Below the pieces are notes generated by a model, which did not search any database, was not told the DNA's origin, and saw only the letters and a program-made list of their open reading frames with translations. From contig NC_085090.1 in the NCBI RefSeq assembly GCF_963422355.1, positions 1,068,688 through 1,132,687 of the forward strand: 64,000 nucleotides of DNA, given 5' to 3'. The translations under genes and the position numbers were made by a program. Within the stretch, counting starts at the first letter, position 1; each line of letters begins with the position of its first letter. The DNA is from Corticium candelabrum. Lineage: Eukaryota; Porifera; Homoscleromorpha; Homosclerophorida; Plakinidae. This document shows, one piece after another, positions 1-10,400 of this stretch.

Positions 1-900
1 ATGATGGAACTTGGAGCCATTTTGTGGGCTAGAGACGAACCTAAAGCTCGAATTCGTGGATACGTTGAATTCAGATGTAGTCCCCATGTATCTAGACAAC
101 GACTTCCGGAAACACTTTTGAATGACTCGGTCGGTTTTTGACGTACTTTTGGCAAAAGTTTGCACGTAGACGCCCAATCTCTCTTGACAAGCGTTTGCTG
201 ATTACCCTATGGTACCTTGGAAGCGGAGAGAGCTTCAGGCAAATTGCGGACAGGTTTGGTGTATCTGAATCGTCTGCGCATTCCACTGTTAGGAGGATAT
301 GTACAGGATTGTTGTTGCATCTCAGAAAAGTTGTATTAAAGTGGCCATGCGGAATGAGATTTAGTGAGGTAAAGACAGGCTTCAAAGCTATAAAAGGATT
401 TCCAAACGTTATAGAGCAATTGATGGTTGCCACGTCCCTATTAAATCTCCAAGCGACGATCGGGATAGCTATATCAACAGGAAAAAATTCCCATCTTTAC
501 TTCTACAGGCAGTGTGCGATCACCAGATGTGCCTTGTAGACTGTTACTGTGGATGGCCAGGAAGTGTACATGATGCACGAGTACTAAGAAATTCTGATTT
601 GTTTAATCGAGCTTTAAGTCACCCAGCTGAAGTTTTTCCTGAGGAATCACACATATTAGGGGATGCTGCCTATCCACTCAAATTATGGCTTCTCACCCCC
701 TACCGAGATACAGGACATCTTAGACCAGAAGAAAGGAAATATAACTACTTTCACTCTGCAACTCGAATGGTTATTGAGCGAGCATTTTCCCTTTTGAAGG
801 GGAGATGGAGGCGATTGAAATATTTAGATGTAAACCAGATAAAGGATATGTCTGTGATTATTATGGCAGCTTGAATTCTTCACAATATCTGCCTTTAGGG
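1..900 (+). pseudogene. Harbinger-1: broken PIF/Harbinger DDE transposase
   Basis: This is a remnant of a HARBI1-like nuclease, the cut-and-paste transposase of PIF/Harbinger elements. It aligns by eye along its length with the intact copy at 33167-34339. The helix-turn-helix part (SLDKRLLITLWYL, 180-218) and the DDE core can be read, with GDAAYP near 660-677 and IERAFSLLKGRW near 775-810. The frame is broken by stops before position 180 and by a frameshift near 415, so the first catalytic Asp (IDGCH) lies in another frame. A TGA at 872-874 replaces the cysteine normally found before LHNICL. The copy runs off the window start, so its 5' end is unseen. It is clearly non-functional. Confidence 0.85.
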
Positions 901-929
901 TTAGGGTTCCAGCTTTTGTTCATGTTGTC

Positions 930-1669
930 TTGCTCGTGTCCTCTGACAGCTGTCCATCATCTCCATGAAACTTTCCTTTGTTGTGGCATACTTGTGTGGT
1001 GGTGCTAGTCGTCTGCTTTTCTTGGATGGTGGCCCAATATCACTGTCAGCATCATCCTCATGAACACTGACAGATGTCCCAGGACTAGGACTGGGACTTG
1101 CCGAGGTCAGGTCACTTTCTCTATCTGATCACCATTGCTGATATCACCCAATGAGGAATAAACTGTGTCTCCTTCTCCAGTACTGCTAATAGTAACAACA
1201 GGTCTCACAACTCTGTTTGTACCCATATACAGTATCCATGGCTTTCTCAACTTCCAATCTTTTCTGTCTCGACCTAGAATACGTTTACTTCGTACACGTA
1301 CAGTGATAAACATCAGCGCTATGTTAAGACAGTGTTTCTATCTGTCTGGTTATTATGATCTGCAATGTCGCGATACTTCTTAATGAGATACTTCCATCGA
1401 CCCTCACATTGGGCACCGTTTACCTGAAATTCCATCTCTTGCATTCTCAAAGCAATCCTTTCCCAAATCTGTTTCTTCTTGTACGAAGGACTTCGGAATT
1501 TCTCGGAAAACTCGCCGCAGAGTTGTATAAGCGAAAGAGTCGCCGAATCACTCCAAGAATAGCCTTCTTTTCTCACTTTAGGTGGTTCCATAGCAACAAA
1601 CACATCTGAGCCACCTGTAAGAATCTCTACGAGCTCCGTAGGACTTGAATTCTCAGACACAGTAGTCAT
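930..1669 (-). pseudogene. Harbinger-1 Myb/SANT-like partner protein, broken
   Basis: The minus strand from 1669 encodes a trihelix Myb/SANT-like domain (SWSDSATLSLIQLC, then CEGRWKYLIKKYRDI), the DNA-binding partner that PIF/Harbinger elements carry beside the transposase. The frame stops at 1319 where the relative at 34978 has a splice donor. Later sequence (1107-1313, then 930-1100, which reads as a basic KKSRR stretch and a region rich in Glu, Gln and Met) resembles the second exon of that relative but is out of frame. The gene converges on the transposase at 1-900, the same layout as Harbinger-2. The intron borders look decayed, so this is called a pseudogene. Confidence 0.65.
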
Positions 1670-1689
1670 TTCACCAGCAGTTGCGCGGT

Positions 1690-1875
1690 ACGCTTCCGGG
1701 ACTTTAGGTCACGTGAATCATTTTTTCGATTTTCTATCCGTCCTTACCACGATAGAGGGTGGAAAGGTTGGAAAGGCTTTCCAAGTTTTCTGGAAAAAGA
1801 AAATACCCCAATCGAACACCTTATCCGTCGTTTTCGACCCTTTCTTTATCCGGAAAGGTCGAATCGAATACGCTC
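1690..1875. other. Probable subterminal end of Harbinger-1
   Basis: This stretch has no gene. It holds repeated GGAAAGG / CCTTTCC blocks and TTTCTTTATCCGG, resembling the subterminal repeats of Harbinger-2. No clean terminal inverted repeat could be fixed. It ends abruptly at the truncated LTR of Gypsy-1. Confidence 0.35.
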
Positions 1876-1945
1876 TAGGATTGATTGTATTGTGATATAT
1901 GATCACTACTTATACAAGTGTATAATCTAATTGCATCCTATTACA
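1876..1945 (-). repeat. Gypsy-1 3' LTR, truncated
   Basis: About 70 bp match the inner part of the 104-bp LTR at 13999-14102, including GATATATGATCACTACTTAT. The outer ~34 bp are missing. A purine-rich tract (minus-strand AAAAACAGAAAAAGGAA) abuts it at 1946-1965, as expected for a polypurine tract. Confidence 0.8.
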
Positions 1946-2054
1946 TTCCTTTTTCTGTTTTTTCTTAGTTTTAGTTTTAGCATGCTTCTACACACTTGGA
2001 AGAATCTCAACTCTACATTACTGTTAAAGCAAAACAGAACATAACAGTTTCTTT

Positions 2055-4123
2055 CTACTTTAAAACATAGTCTTTTAGATAGACTGGCTTGTTGATTGTT
2101 CTGCCTCTTCTGGTAGTAACTGTTTTCTGAGGTCTTGGTTTGCTTGGAGGGGCTGTTGTTTCTTGAGTGTTCTTTGATGGTGTTGTTTGCTTGGTGGGTA
2201 GTTCTAGCTCAGTCATACTATCTCCAATTGGTTGTTTGCAAAACGTCTCCTTTGATTCTCTGAGATGAACTCGATTTCTTCTGTAGGTTCTTCCATTGGC
2301 TGCCTCAACGTTGTAAGATCGGTTGGGTAGCTGTTTAATCACTTTAGCTTGTTGCCATTCTTGAGACCTTCCCAACGGTTGAATTCTTACAGATTGGTGT
2401 TCTTTTAATTCAGGTAGGTCTCTAGCTGTTCTGTCAAAGTATTTCTTTTGTCGTTCTTTGGATTGTCTGAGAGCCTCAAGTTCTTGAGTGACCTTGGGCT
2501 TCAATAATGATGTTGCTGTCGTCAGTAGTGTTCTAGTCCTGCGACTCATCAGCCTTTAGACTGGAATAGTGGTCATACCTTGTGTAGGGGTGTTTTGAAA
2601 ATCTACGATCGCCAGCCATGGATCTGCATTTGCTCGATAGGCTTTCTTCATGAGGTTTTTCGCTGTTTTAATGTGGTTTTCGACTTTGCCATTCCACTGT
2701 GGATACCCCGGACTGCTGGTCTTGTGTGTAATGTCCCATTTCCTTATAAACGTTCGAAAGTAACTGGAAGAGAATTGAGGACCATTATCTGATATCAGTA
2801 TGTCGGGTATTCCATATTGAGCAAAGTGTGCTTTTAGCTTTTTAACAACTTCTTCTGAAGTAGTAGTTAACAATCTGTCCGTCTCCCAATAGTTGCTATA
2901 ATAGTCCGTTGTGAGTAGATATTCACGTCCTTGGAATGTAAATAAGTCTACTCCAACTTTGGCCCATGGCCTGTCTGGAATCTCATGAGTTTGCAACTTT
3001 TCTTTTGTTTGCCTAGTTTCATAGGTCCGGCATATGTGACATCGGCTAACATGGTTTTTTACTTCGGCTGTTATCCCTGGCCAGTATAATGACTCCCTGG
3101 CTCTCCTCAAGCATCCATTCACTCCAATGTGTGATGTGTGAATCCGCTGTAGCATATCTGGGCGGCAACTTCTTGGTACCGCAACTCTGTTTCCCCTGAG
3201 AATGATGTCATCCTGTATGACTAGTTCATCTCTCACATTGAAAAATTTAGCAATGGATCCTGGTAGTGTATGTTTGTTGTCGGGCCATCCCTGTAGAATC
3301 GTCTGTTTCAGCTGCTGCATGGCCGTGTCTGTCTTTGTGGCATTTCTGATATCGGCTAGCCTCACTTGTGACACCTAAACATCTTGTAGCATATCTATTT
3401 GTTCACACTTATTTGCCAAGTTATGTTTTACTTGGAATACTTCTATGCATTCACAGTCTCGTGGTGTGTGTTGTAGGTAGGCTCTGGACAATGTCTGCCA
3501 ATACCATCTGTTTCCCTTGTTTGTATTCTATGGTAAAACTGTACTTTTGCAAACGCACGAGCATCCTCTGCAACCTCTTCGGTGCTGTGTGCAATGGTTT
3601 TCTGTGGATCGTCTCGAGTGGTTTGTGATCCGTTTCTAATTTGATTATTCTTCCATAGGTGTACGTGTTGAGCTTCTCCATTCCGAACACAATTACTAGA
3701 AGTTCTTTCTCTATCTGAGCATATTGTTGCTCAGTGTCAGTTAAAGTCCTGCTGGTGTATGCTACTGGTTGACCTGATTGCATCAATACAGCTCCTAGTC
3801 CTGTTTGAGATGCATCACACTGTATAGTTGTTTCGTCCTTGGGATCAAAGTACCTGAGTACAGGTGTTGCTGTTACTGTTCTCTTGATGTCATTGAATGC
3901 TATTTCCTGGACATCAGTCCATTCCCACTGGATGTGTTGTTTAGTTAGCTGTCGGAGCGGGTCGAGGAGGTCGGACAGGTGTGGCATGAACTTTGATAAG
4001 TAGTTGGTCATATCAATGAATCGCCTCACTTCCTGTACGTCCTGTGGTGGTGGCATCTTTACTATTGCTTCTATCTTGTCATCATCCGGCTTAATCCCTT
4101 GAGACGTAAGCACGTGTCCCATG
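2055..4123 (-). pseudogene. Gypsy-1 pol, RNase H and integrase part
   Basis: Read from 4123 down, this encodes the end of reverse transcriptase (AYMGHVLTSQGIKPD), RNase H (QCDASQTGLGAVLMQ, then TDHKPLETI) and integrase. Integrase has the HHCC zinc finger (HTSHIGVNGC through CHICR) and catalytic D (VGVDLF), D (ISDNGPQF) and E (NGKVENH). The tail at 2055-2549 is the basic C-terminal domain. There is a frameshift after RNase H near 3480, a TAG stop just before the integrase block (near 3375) and a TAA at 2550-2558, where the frame otherwise continues. The protein is therefore not made as one piece. It is the 3' half of the gene whose 5' half lies at 11853-13944. Confidence 0.85.
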
Positions 4124-4450
4124 TAGGCCAGTGGCGGATCCAGGATTCTCACCAGGTACAGGCGCGGTCTGTCAGGTTCGGTAATGACGTCACCAGTTAG
4201 TCACGTGTCCATGTTCAACATTTTCGCAGCTGGCCCTCTAGGAATATCTTATAGTCATCAGTTCAAATGAGGTCGAGTTTGTGATATTTTCATATTATAA
4301 CTATATTTCACTTTACTCAACACATGCAAAACAGGTTGATATATAACATCAGAAAACAGAGGAGCGTGGAAAAGTAACATCACTGATTCAGAACTGAAGA
4401 AGAAATCTGATGGACCGACAATACAACCATCACTGAAAACAATGTCACCG

Positions 4451-7042
4451 TCACTGTGATTGTGCTTCTTCTGTTGTAGCAGTTGGATCCAGGAACAGCA
4501 AGCGTCTCGGATATGCCTTCGCAAAAGAGTCTATCACACGCTCATGGTTGACAGACAAGTCCTTGTGGACAAACATGAGCACTAGCGCATTTAGCCTGTC
4601 TTGTGCCATCGTGCTCCGCAGGTCTGTTTTGATCAGCTTTAGTGCAGAGTTCGCTCTTTCAACTGTGGCTGTGGTGACGGGTATTATCAACAACAGGCGA
4701 AGAATGAAGACAATGTTGGGATATGCCACTTCATTCACAGCACCCAGCGTCTCTGTAACACTGGTTGGTAAGGTAGCAGCACCTGCATACTCCCACTTCC
4801 TCTTCCATCGGCGTATCTCGGCCTCGAAAGTTGGGTCATCAGGCAAATCTGGAGCATAAGCCTTCAGGATAGCTGCCTGGTGGTGAGGAGTGAGGCTCTG
4901 GCAGTGTTTTGGCAGGAGCAGCAGTCCTTGCACTGATGCATGGCTCATGTCAGTGAACCTACTGCCAAGTTCACTGATCATGCTGTCAATGAATGGAATG
5001 AAGACAGCTCTCCGCCAGTAGCTCTCTGGAGTTGATGCAGGATGATTGCTGCGTAGTGTCTGTCGTGCAGCTAAGCGAGGAACTTGTGGATGGTCTTGGT
5101 CTAAGACACGGGATGTAACTGCTGATGCAGAGGCGAAAATTGAAGAGAATTCTCTCTCACTGTTACTTCTGATCTCTTCTAAAAGACCTAGAACTTGGTT
5201 GATTTCACCATATGCCTCCAGCACATCCAATTGCGATCCTTGCAGTAGAACACTCAGACACTTTGTGTAACCGAACAGATATGTGCAGCAGTGCAGAGCT
5301 ACGATGAATGAATCTGACGTTATCGAGCGGAGGAGGCCGTTTGCCTCAGTGACAGACTTCGCATCGTACTTAGAGGCAGCAGTTGGAGTGGCAATGATCT
5401 GGCCTGAAATAACTTGGAGGCAGTGGACTAAGGCAAAGTACATATCTCTGAAGTCTTTTAAGGCAGTATGCCGTTCTACCCAGCGAGTTTCACACAGTAG
5501 CTTTAGCTTCTGAGCTGTGATTGGCTTTTCACCGGCAGATGTCCCCTTGGTGTTTTCTTGTTCAACACTCTGCTCTAATGTACGTTGCCGTTTTGGGGAG
5601 TACTTGAAGAAGAGCCCAACAGCCTTCAAGTCGGAAAGCATGCAGTGAACTTCAGACACATTACAAGACTTTGTCAACGCCAAGTTCAGTTGGTGACTGC
5701 AGCAGTGATAGTACTGTGCCCGGGGTACATGGTCTCGAAAATTCTTCTGGCAACCGTTAAGGTGGTCAGACATAGCACCAGCACCATCATAGGCCTGGGC
5801 TCGACAACGTGTTTCATCAAGACCAAGCTGCCTCAAGGCATTCCGTATCTCAGCACAGATGCTACTACCTGTCCCAAAGCTGCAAGCAATGAACTTAATC
5901 AACTTCTCTTCTGCCTTGTTGTCCTTCATGTATCTAAGAGACACTGCCAACTGTTCCCACCCACTTACATCTCTTACTTCATCTGCCAGCACAGCAAAAA
6001 ACGGACTACTTTTTACATTATCCACTATTTGCTGAATTATGTCATCTGCCATCAATTTCATGAGGTCATTCTGGGTAGTTTTCGACATGTAGGTGGCATT
6101 ACGAGAACAACACTCAAGGTGCTCCTTCAGGACAATATCGCCAGAATCGATAGCAAACTTCACAAACGCCATGAAGTTACCTTGAGGTGAATGATCATAT
6201 GTAAGGTCATCACGGTGACCGCGCAGCGCTACACCTTCACGTGCAGCTAGTTCTAAACACCTCAGAACAGACAACAGTATACAACGATTGGCAGATACCC
6301 TTTCTGTAGCTGCTTGAGACTGCATCAGGTCTATCCTCTCAGAAGGGTGCTTGTCAGTACTAAGAAATGCCAGCAACTTGGCAGCAGCATTTCTGTGGTA
6401 CTGGGTAGATTCATGTTCAGCAGCATCAGCAATAAGATTCTTCCAATCCCTGTGAAGACGGACAACAAAATTATCACCACGGCATGATCCCTCTCGATAA
6501 ACGGTAGGAAATAATACGCAGGGCAAACAAAAGAGGCCTTCTTCCTTGCGTTTGCCATAGTATCCTAGCCAATCAAATTGGTCAAACCACTTTTTCTGGA
6601 CAAATCTCTCTGAGTAGCCACTCTTCCTGCGCTTATCAACATACTTCCTAAAAGGCAATATTGTCTGCTCGCTTGGTTTTCTCCTAGCAATCACTTTCAC
6701 CTTGTCCTCATCACTGAGTGCTTTCCCTTCCATGGCTGTAGCTACAGCCTCCAAGAATGATCCATGGTCACTATCACTAACAACCTCTGCAGTTGTCGCA
6801 ACCACGTTCTGACTACCCCCTCCAGACTTCATATTACCAACTCCGTCACTTGCTGTCTGCACACTGTCATCGTCCTCACCAGCAGCAACCCCACTTTGAC
6901 TGTCGTCCGAGATACAGTTAACACTTGTACTATTGGCCGCATCTCTACACTCCTGGGATACTCTCTTTGCTGGCTGAAACATTTCTGCCAAGCTCCTCTG
7001 ATCAGCAGCCCTCTGCTTAGGAGGACGCTTATGACCGTACAT
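4451..7042 (-). CDS. hAT-1 transposase (TTF zinc finger, DUF4371, hAT C-terminal dimerisation)
   Basis: This intact 863-residue ORF starts at an ATG and encodes a hAT-family transposase that would cut and paste the element in the nucleus. The first ~110 residues are polar and probably disordered. A TTF/BED-like zinc finger follows (FDWLGYYGKRKEEG, CLPC, then HESTQYHRNA, about residues 155-230). The DUF4371/RNase-H-like core carries ADEVRD (first Asp) and AQAYDGAGAM (second Asp). The C-terminal dimerisation block near residues 790-850 has TATVERANSALK with the catalytic Glu. The length is normal for this family. No frameshift is seen, so the protein may be functional, although Gypsy-2 lies in its 5' region and may disturb its promoter. 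Confidence 0.9.
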   Translation of the reverse strand: MYGHKRPPKQRAADQRSLAEMFQPAKRVSQECRDAANSTSVNCISDDSQSGVAAGEDDDSVQTASDGVGNMKSGGGSQNVVATTAEVVSDSDHGSFLEAVATAMEGKALSDEDKVKVIARRKPSEQTILPFRKYVDKRRKSGYSERFVQKKWFDQFDWLGYYGKRKEEGLFCLPCVLFPTVYREGSCRGDNFVVRLHRDWKNLIADAAEHESTQYHRNAAAKLLAFLSTDKHPSERIDLMQSQAATERVSANRCILLSVLRCLELAAREGVALRGHRDDLTYDHSPQGNFMAFVKFAIDSGDIVLKEHLECCSRNATYMSKTTQNDLMKLMADDIIQQIVDNVKSSPFFAVLADEVRDVSGWEQLAVSLRYMKDNKAEEKLIKFIACSFGTGSSICAEIRNALRQLGLDETRCRAQAYDGAGAMSDHLNGCQKNFRDHVPRAQYYHCCSHQLNLALTKSCNVSEVHCMLSDLKAVGLFFKYSPKRQRTLEQSVEQENTKGTSAGEKPITAQKLKLLCETRWVERHTALKDFRDMYFALVHCLQVISGQIIATPTAASKYDAKSVTEANGLLRSITSDSFIVALHCCTYLFGYTKCLSVLLQGSQLDVLEAYGEINQVLGLLEEIRSNSEREFSSIFASASAVTSRVLDQDHPQVPRLAARQTLRSNHPASTPESYWRRAVFIPFIDSMISELGSRFTDMSHASVQGLLLLPKHCQSLTPHHQAAILKAYAPDLPDDPTFEAEIRRWKRKWEYAGAATLPTSVTETLGAVNEVAYPNIVFILRLLLIIPVTTATVERANSALKLIKTDLRSTMAQDRLNALVLMFVHKDLSVNHERVIDSFAKAYPRRLLFLDPTATTEEAQSQ

Positions 7043-7126
7043 CTTTCAATGACTTCTCTCCGCCAACAACGAAAACTAGATAGTCGACCCTCCTGTGGAA
7101 AGTTCTCGCAACTTCCGTAGAACTAG

Positions 7127-7193
7127 TCTCGCGTAGCCAGACCTTACCCGCTAAAGCAAAGCGAAGCGAGTACTGTAGGGTCTGGCTACGCGA
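7127..7193. repeat. Short hairpin element (GTAGCCTCGCGTAGCCAGACC family)
   Basis: Arms CTCGCGTAGCCAGACCTTAC and GGGTCTGGCTACGCGAG form an almost perfect inverted repeat around a loop of about 30 bp, just upstream of the hAT-1 transposase. The same arm sequence bounds the element at 19898-20133, which suggests a dispersed MITE-like family. Confidence 0.6.
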
Positions 7194-7300
7194 GGCTACC
7201 GAAGAACACTAGTAGTCCAAGACAAGCTCGTGTGCTTTGTGCCAAACTGGCGCGCTAAAGTTCCAGAGCTCGAGTTCATGCATGAAACACACGTGCACGT

Positions 7301-7459
7301 TGTAATGTACTTGGTTACGTGCAGCAACAACTCAACGATATGTATTGGCTACCAGATAGAGCGAACTAAGAACACAAGCTGGCGCGTCTACTCTACACTA
7401 AATCGAGTCTGCGCGTATGCCGTAACGCGCGCTACATGTACACTACGACATACATTACA
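7301..7459 (-). repeat. Gypsy-2 3' LTR and adjoining polypurine tract
   Basis: This 159-bp LTR is base-for-base the same as 11578-11736. On the minus strand the purine tract AAAGGAAGAGAGA (7460-7472) lies directly before it, where plus-strand DNA synthesis is primed. Confidence 0.92.
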
Positions 7460-7487
7460 TCTCTCTTCCTTTACTAGAGTTGTACAG

Positions 7488-10400
7488 TCACAGGTCCAGC
7501 TTCTTAGGCTTTCGGATATTTCTGCCAGAACGAGTCACTTGCGGGTTGGCGGTCACTGGAGTTGTATTTCGGTCAGAGCTCTCCTCCATTTCGCTGACTG
7601 CTGCTTTGGGTGTGTCCGGTAGAGGTGAGGCTATATTGTCCGAGTTTAGACTGTTGTATCCGGTTGTAAATTCGAGCATGGACGTGTCATTGACAAGAGA
7701 ACTGGCTTCTGGGTACGGTCGAAGATGTCTTCGATTCCGTCTGTACTTTCTTCCACTCTTCGGACATTCTACAACAAAAGATCGTGGTGACTTGTGTTGT
7801 TGGTCGACCTTGGCTGGGAGCCAAGCGTTTGATTCCGGCAGTGGTGCCATCCTTACCGCGTCTTCGGGTCGTAGAGATGGTAATGGTTTCACTCCTGGTC
7901 TGGAATCATAGTATTGCTTTTGTTTCACCTTCTCCATCTGGAAGTGTCTCTGAACAGACTCTCTGTTGTAGGAGGTATGTTCTAGTAGCTTTCTGGATGA
8001 GGGAAGTGTGTTACGAGGACGTCTTCCCATGAGCAGTTGAGCAGGTGACAGGTTGATGCCTTCTAACGGGGTTGTTCTATAGTCCAAAAGGGCTTTCTGC
8101 TTGTCTTTGACTTTCTTCCAGAGGCGTTTCACTGTCTGTATTCCTCTCTCCGCCTCACCATTGCTCTGCGGGAAGTGAGGACTGCTAGTTATGTGGTCGA
8201 CACCGTATTCCTTGCAGAATTGTTGGAAGTCTGATGAGCTGAATTGCGGACCATTGTCACTCCTGCATTTCTCTGGAATGCCGTGTCTACAAAACTGGTT
8301 CTTCAGCGCTTGGATTGTAGAGGACGTGGTCTGGTCTTGCAGCTCATCCACTTCAATGAATTTTGAGTAGTAATCTACCAGTATGAGATAGTGTTTGGAC
8401 TCAAAATGGAAAAGGTCAATTCCCACTTCAATAAATGGCAGGTCTGGGACTGGTGTTGGCATGAGAGGTTCTGGTGGTAGTCTGTTTTGGTACTCCGCGC
8501 AGCGGTCACATCTCCGTACAGTGTCTTCTATCTGGGCGTTCATGGCTGGCCAGTACATTACCTCTCTGGCGCGTTGTTTGCATTTCACTACTCCAAGGTG
8601 TGACTCATGAAGTAGTTTCAGCATTTGGGAACGAAGGCTCGGCGGGATTACTATCCTTGTACCCTTGAAGATGATGCCATCTTGTACTACTAATTGGTCT
8701 CGTGAGTCCCAGTACGGCCGTGCTGTAATGTGGACGTCCTCCCGCCGTTCTGGCCAGCCTGAGAGGATAACAAAGTGGAGGTTCTTCAGTTCTGTAGACG
8801 TCGCTTGTTGGATCTCCGAATGTTTGGTACCCGTGATTGGCACAAATTTGAGTGTGTTGATGTATTCGAGGTCGTCATTGTTTCCGGGTTCTTCACCTGG
8901 GATGTAAGCTCTCGAGAGGGTGTCTGCTAGTTGCATGTCTTTCCCTTTTCGGTAGGTGACAGTCAAGTCATACCATTGAAGCTTGAGCATCATCCTCTGC
9001 AGTCTCATTGGTGCCGACAGTATGGGCTTCAGGAAAATGCTTTCCAGAGGTTTGTGATCATTGTATACTTGTACGTGTCTTCCGAAGACATAGTGATGAA
9101 ACTTTGTGGTTGCATGGACAATCGAGAGCATTTCCTTCTCAATTTGAGCATACCTCGACTCAGTAGCCGTCATTGATCTTGATGAGTAAGCTACTGGCCT
9201 GCCGTCTTGGAGTAATACCCCCCCTACGCCTGTGCTGCTCGCATCGCATTGTATCTCTACTGCTTTCCGAGTATCATAGTAAGCTAACACTGGTGCATGG
9301 GTACACAGCTCCTTCAGCTTCTGAAAGCTTGCTTTGTGTTCATGTTGCCATTCGAACTTCACATCTGTCTTCAGAAGTAATCTCAGCGGCTTGTCCACAT
9401 CGCTTAGGTTTGGAATGAATTTTGCCAAGTAAGTGACGAAGCCTAGAAACCTTTTGACGTCACTTTGATCCTGGGGATCCGGCATCTCAGCTACTGCCTT
9501 TATCTTTTCTGGATCTGGCTTTAGCCCTTCGGCTGTGATGAGATGTCCGATGTATCGAACTGATGGTTGTCGTATGTGACATTTCTCGTAGTTGAGGCGT
9601 AAATTGTAGCTGGTGGCTCGTTCGATTACTTGGTGGAGTATCTGGTCATGATGTTTCATATCCCGGCCAGCTATCAATATGTCATCCATGATGGCGGTTG
9701 CCCCTTCGATACCTTCCAGCATCTGGTCCATGATTCTCTGGTAAATTTCGGGAGCACACTTTAGTCCAAAAGGTAGACGTAGCCACCGGTACCTCCCCAT
9801 GGGGGTGTTGAATGTAGTTAGCATTGATGACTCGTGGTCCAATTTGATTTGCAGGAATCCAGACTTCACGTCTAGGACTGAGAAGACTTTTGCGTTTGGA
9901 ATGTTGCTGACGATTTCCTCAATTGTCTTCATGGGATGATGTTCCCGCCTAATTGCCTTGTTTAGGTCTCGAGGATCGATACAGATCCTCACTTTATCCT
10001 TCCTGAGGGACACTACCATGGAGCTAACCCACTCTGTGGGTTCTTCTACTCTGGTGATAAAGCCATCGTTCTCCATTTCTTTCAATTTCTCTATGACCTT
10101 GTCCCGTAGCATGACAGGTTGTCTTCTTGTTGGATGCACTACTCCTTTGGCACTGGGGTCGATTTTGATGGTGTAGGTGCCGGGCAACGTTCCAGTTACA
10201 TTTGCCAAGTCAGGGAAATCCTGAAATTCGTGTGGAAGTTGTGTCTGTGTTTCTATGGGTGGAAGTTGGGTCTGTGTTTCCACGCGCGTGTTCACTTTGC
10301 TCACTCTCTGTATGAGGCCTAGCTGTTCTGCTAGATCGCCTGATATGATGTTGTCTTGCTCTAGGTCAACTATTTCGAAGTCAGTTTCCAGGTCAATGGT

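Noticed and set aside
5585-6190. 201-codon plus-strand ORF
   Set aside because: It lies wholly inside the hAT-1 transposase on the other strand and has no recognisable motif.
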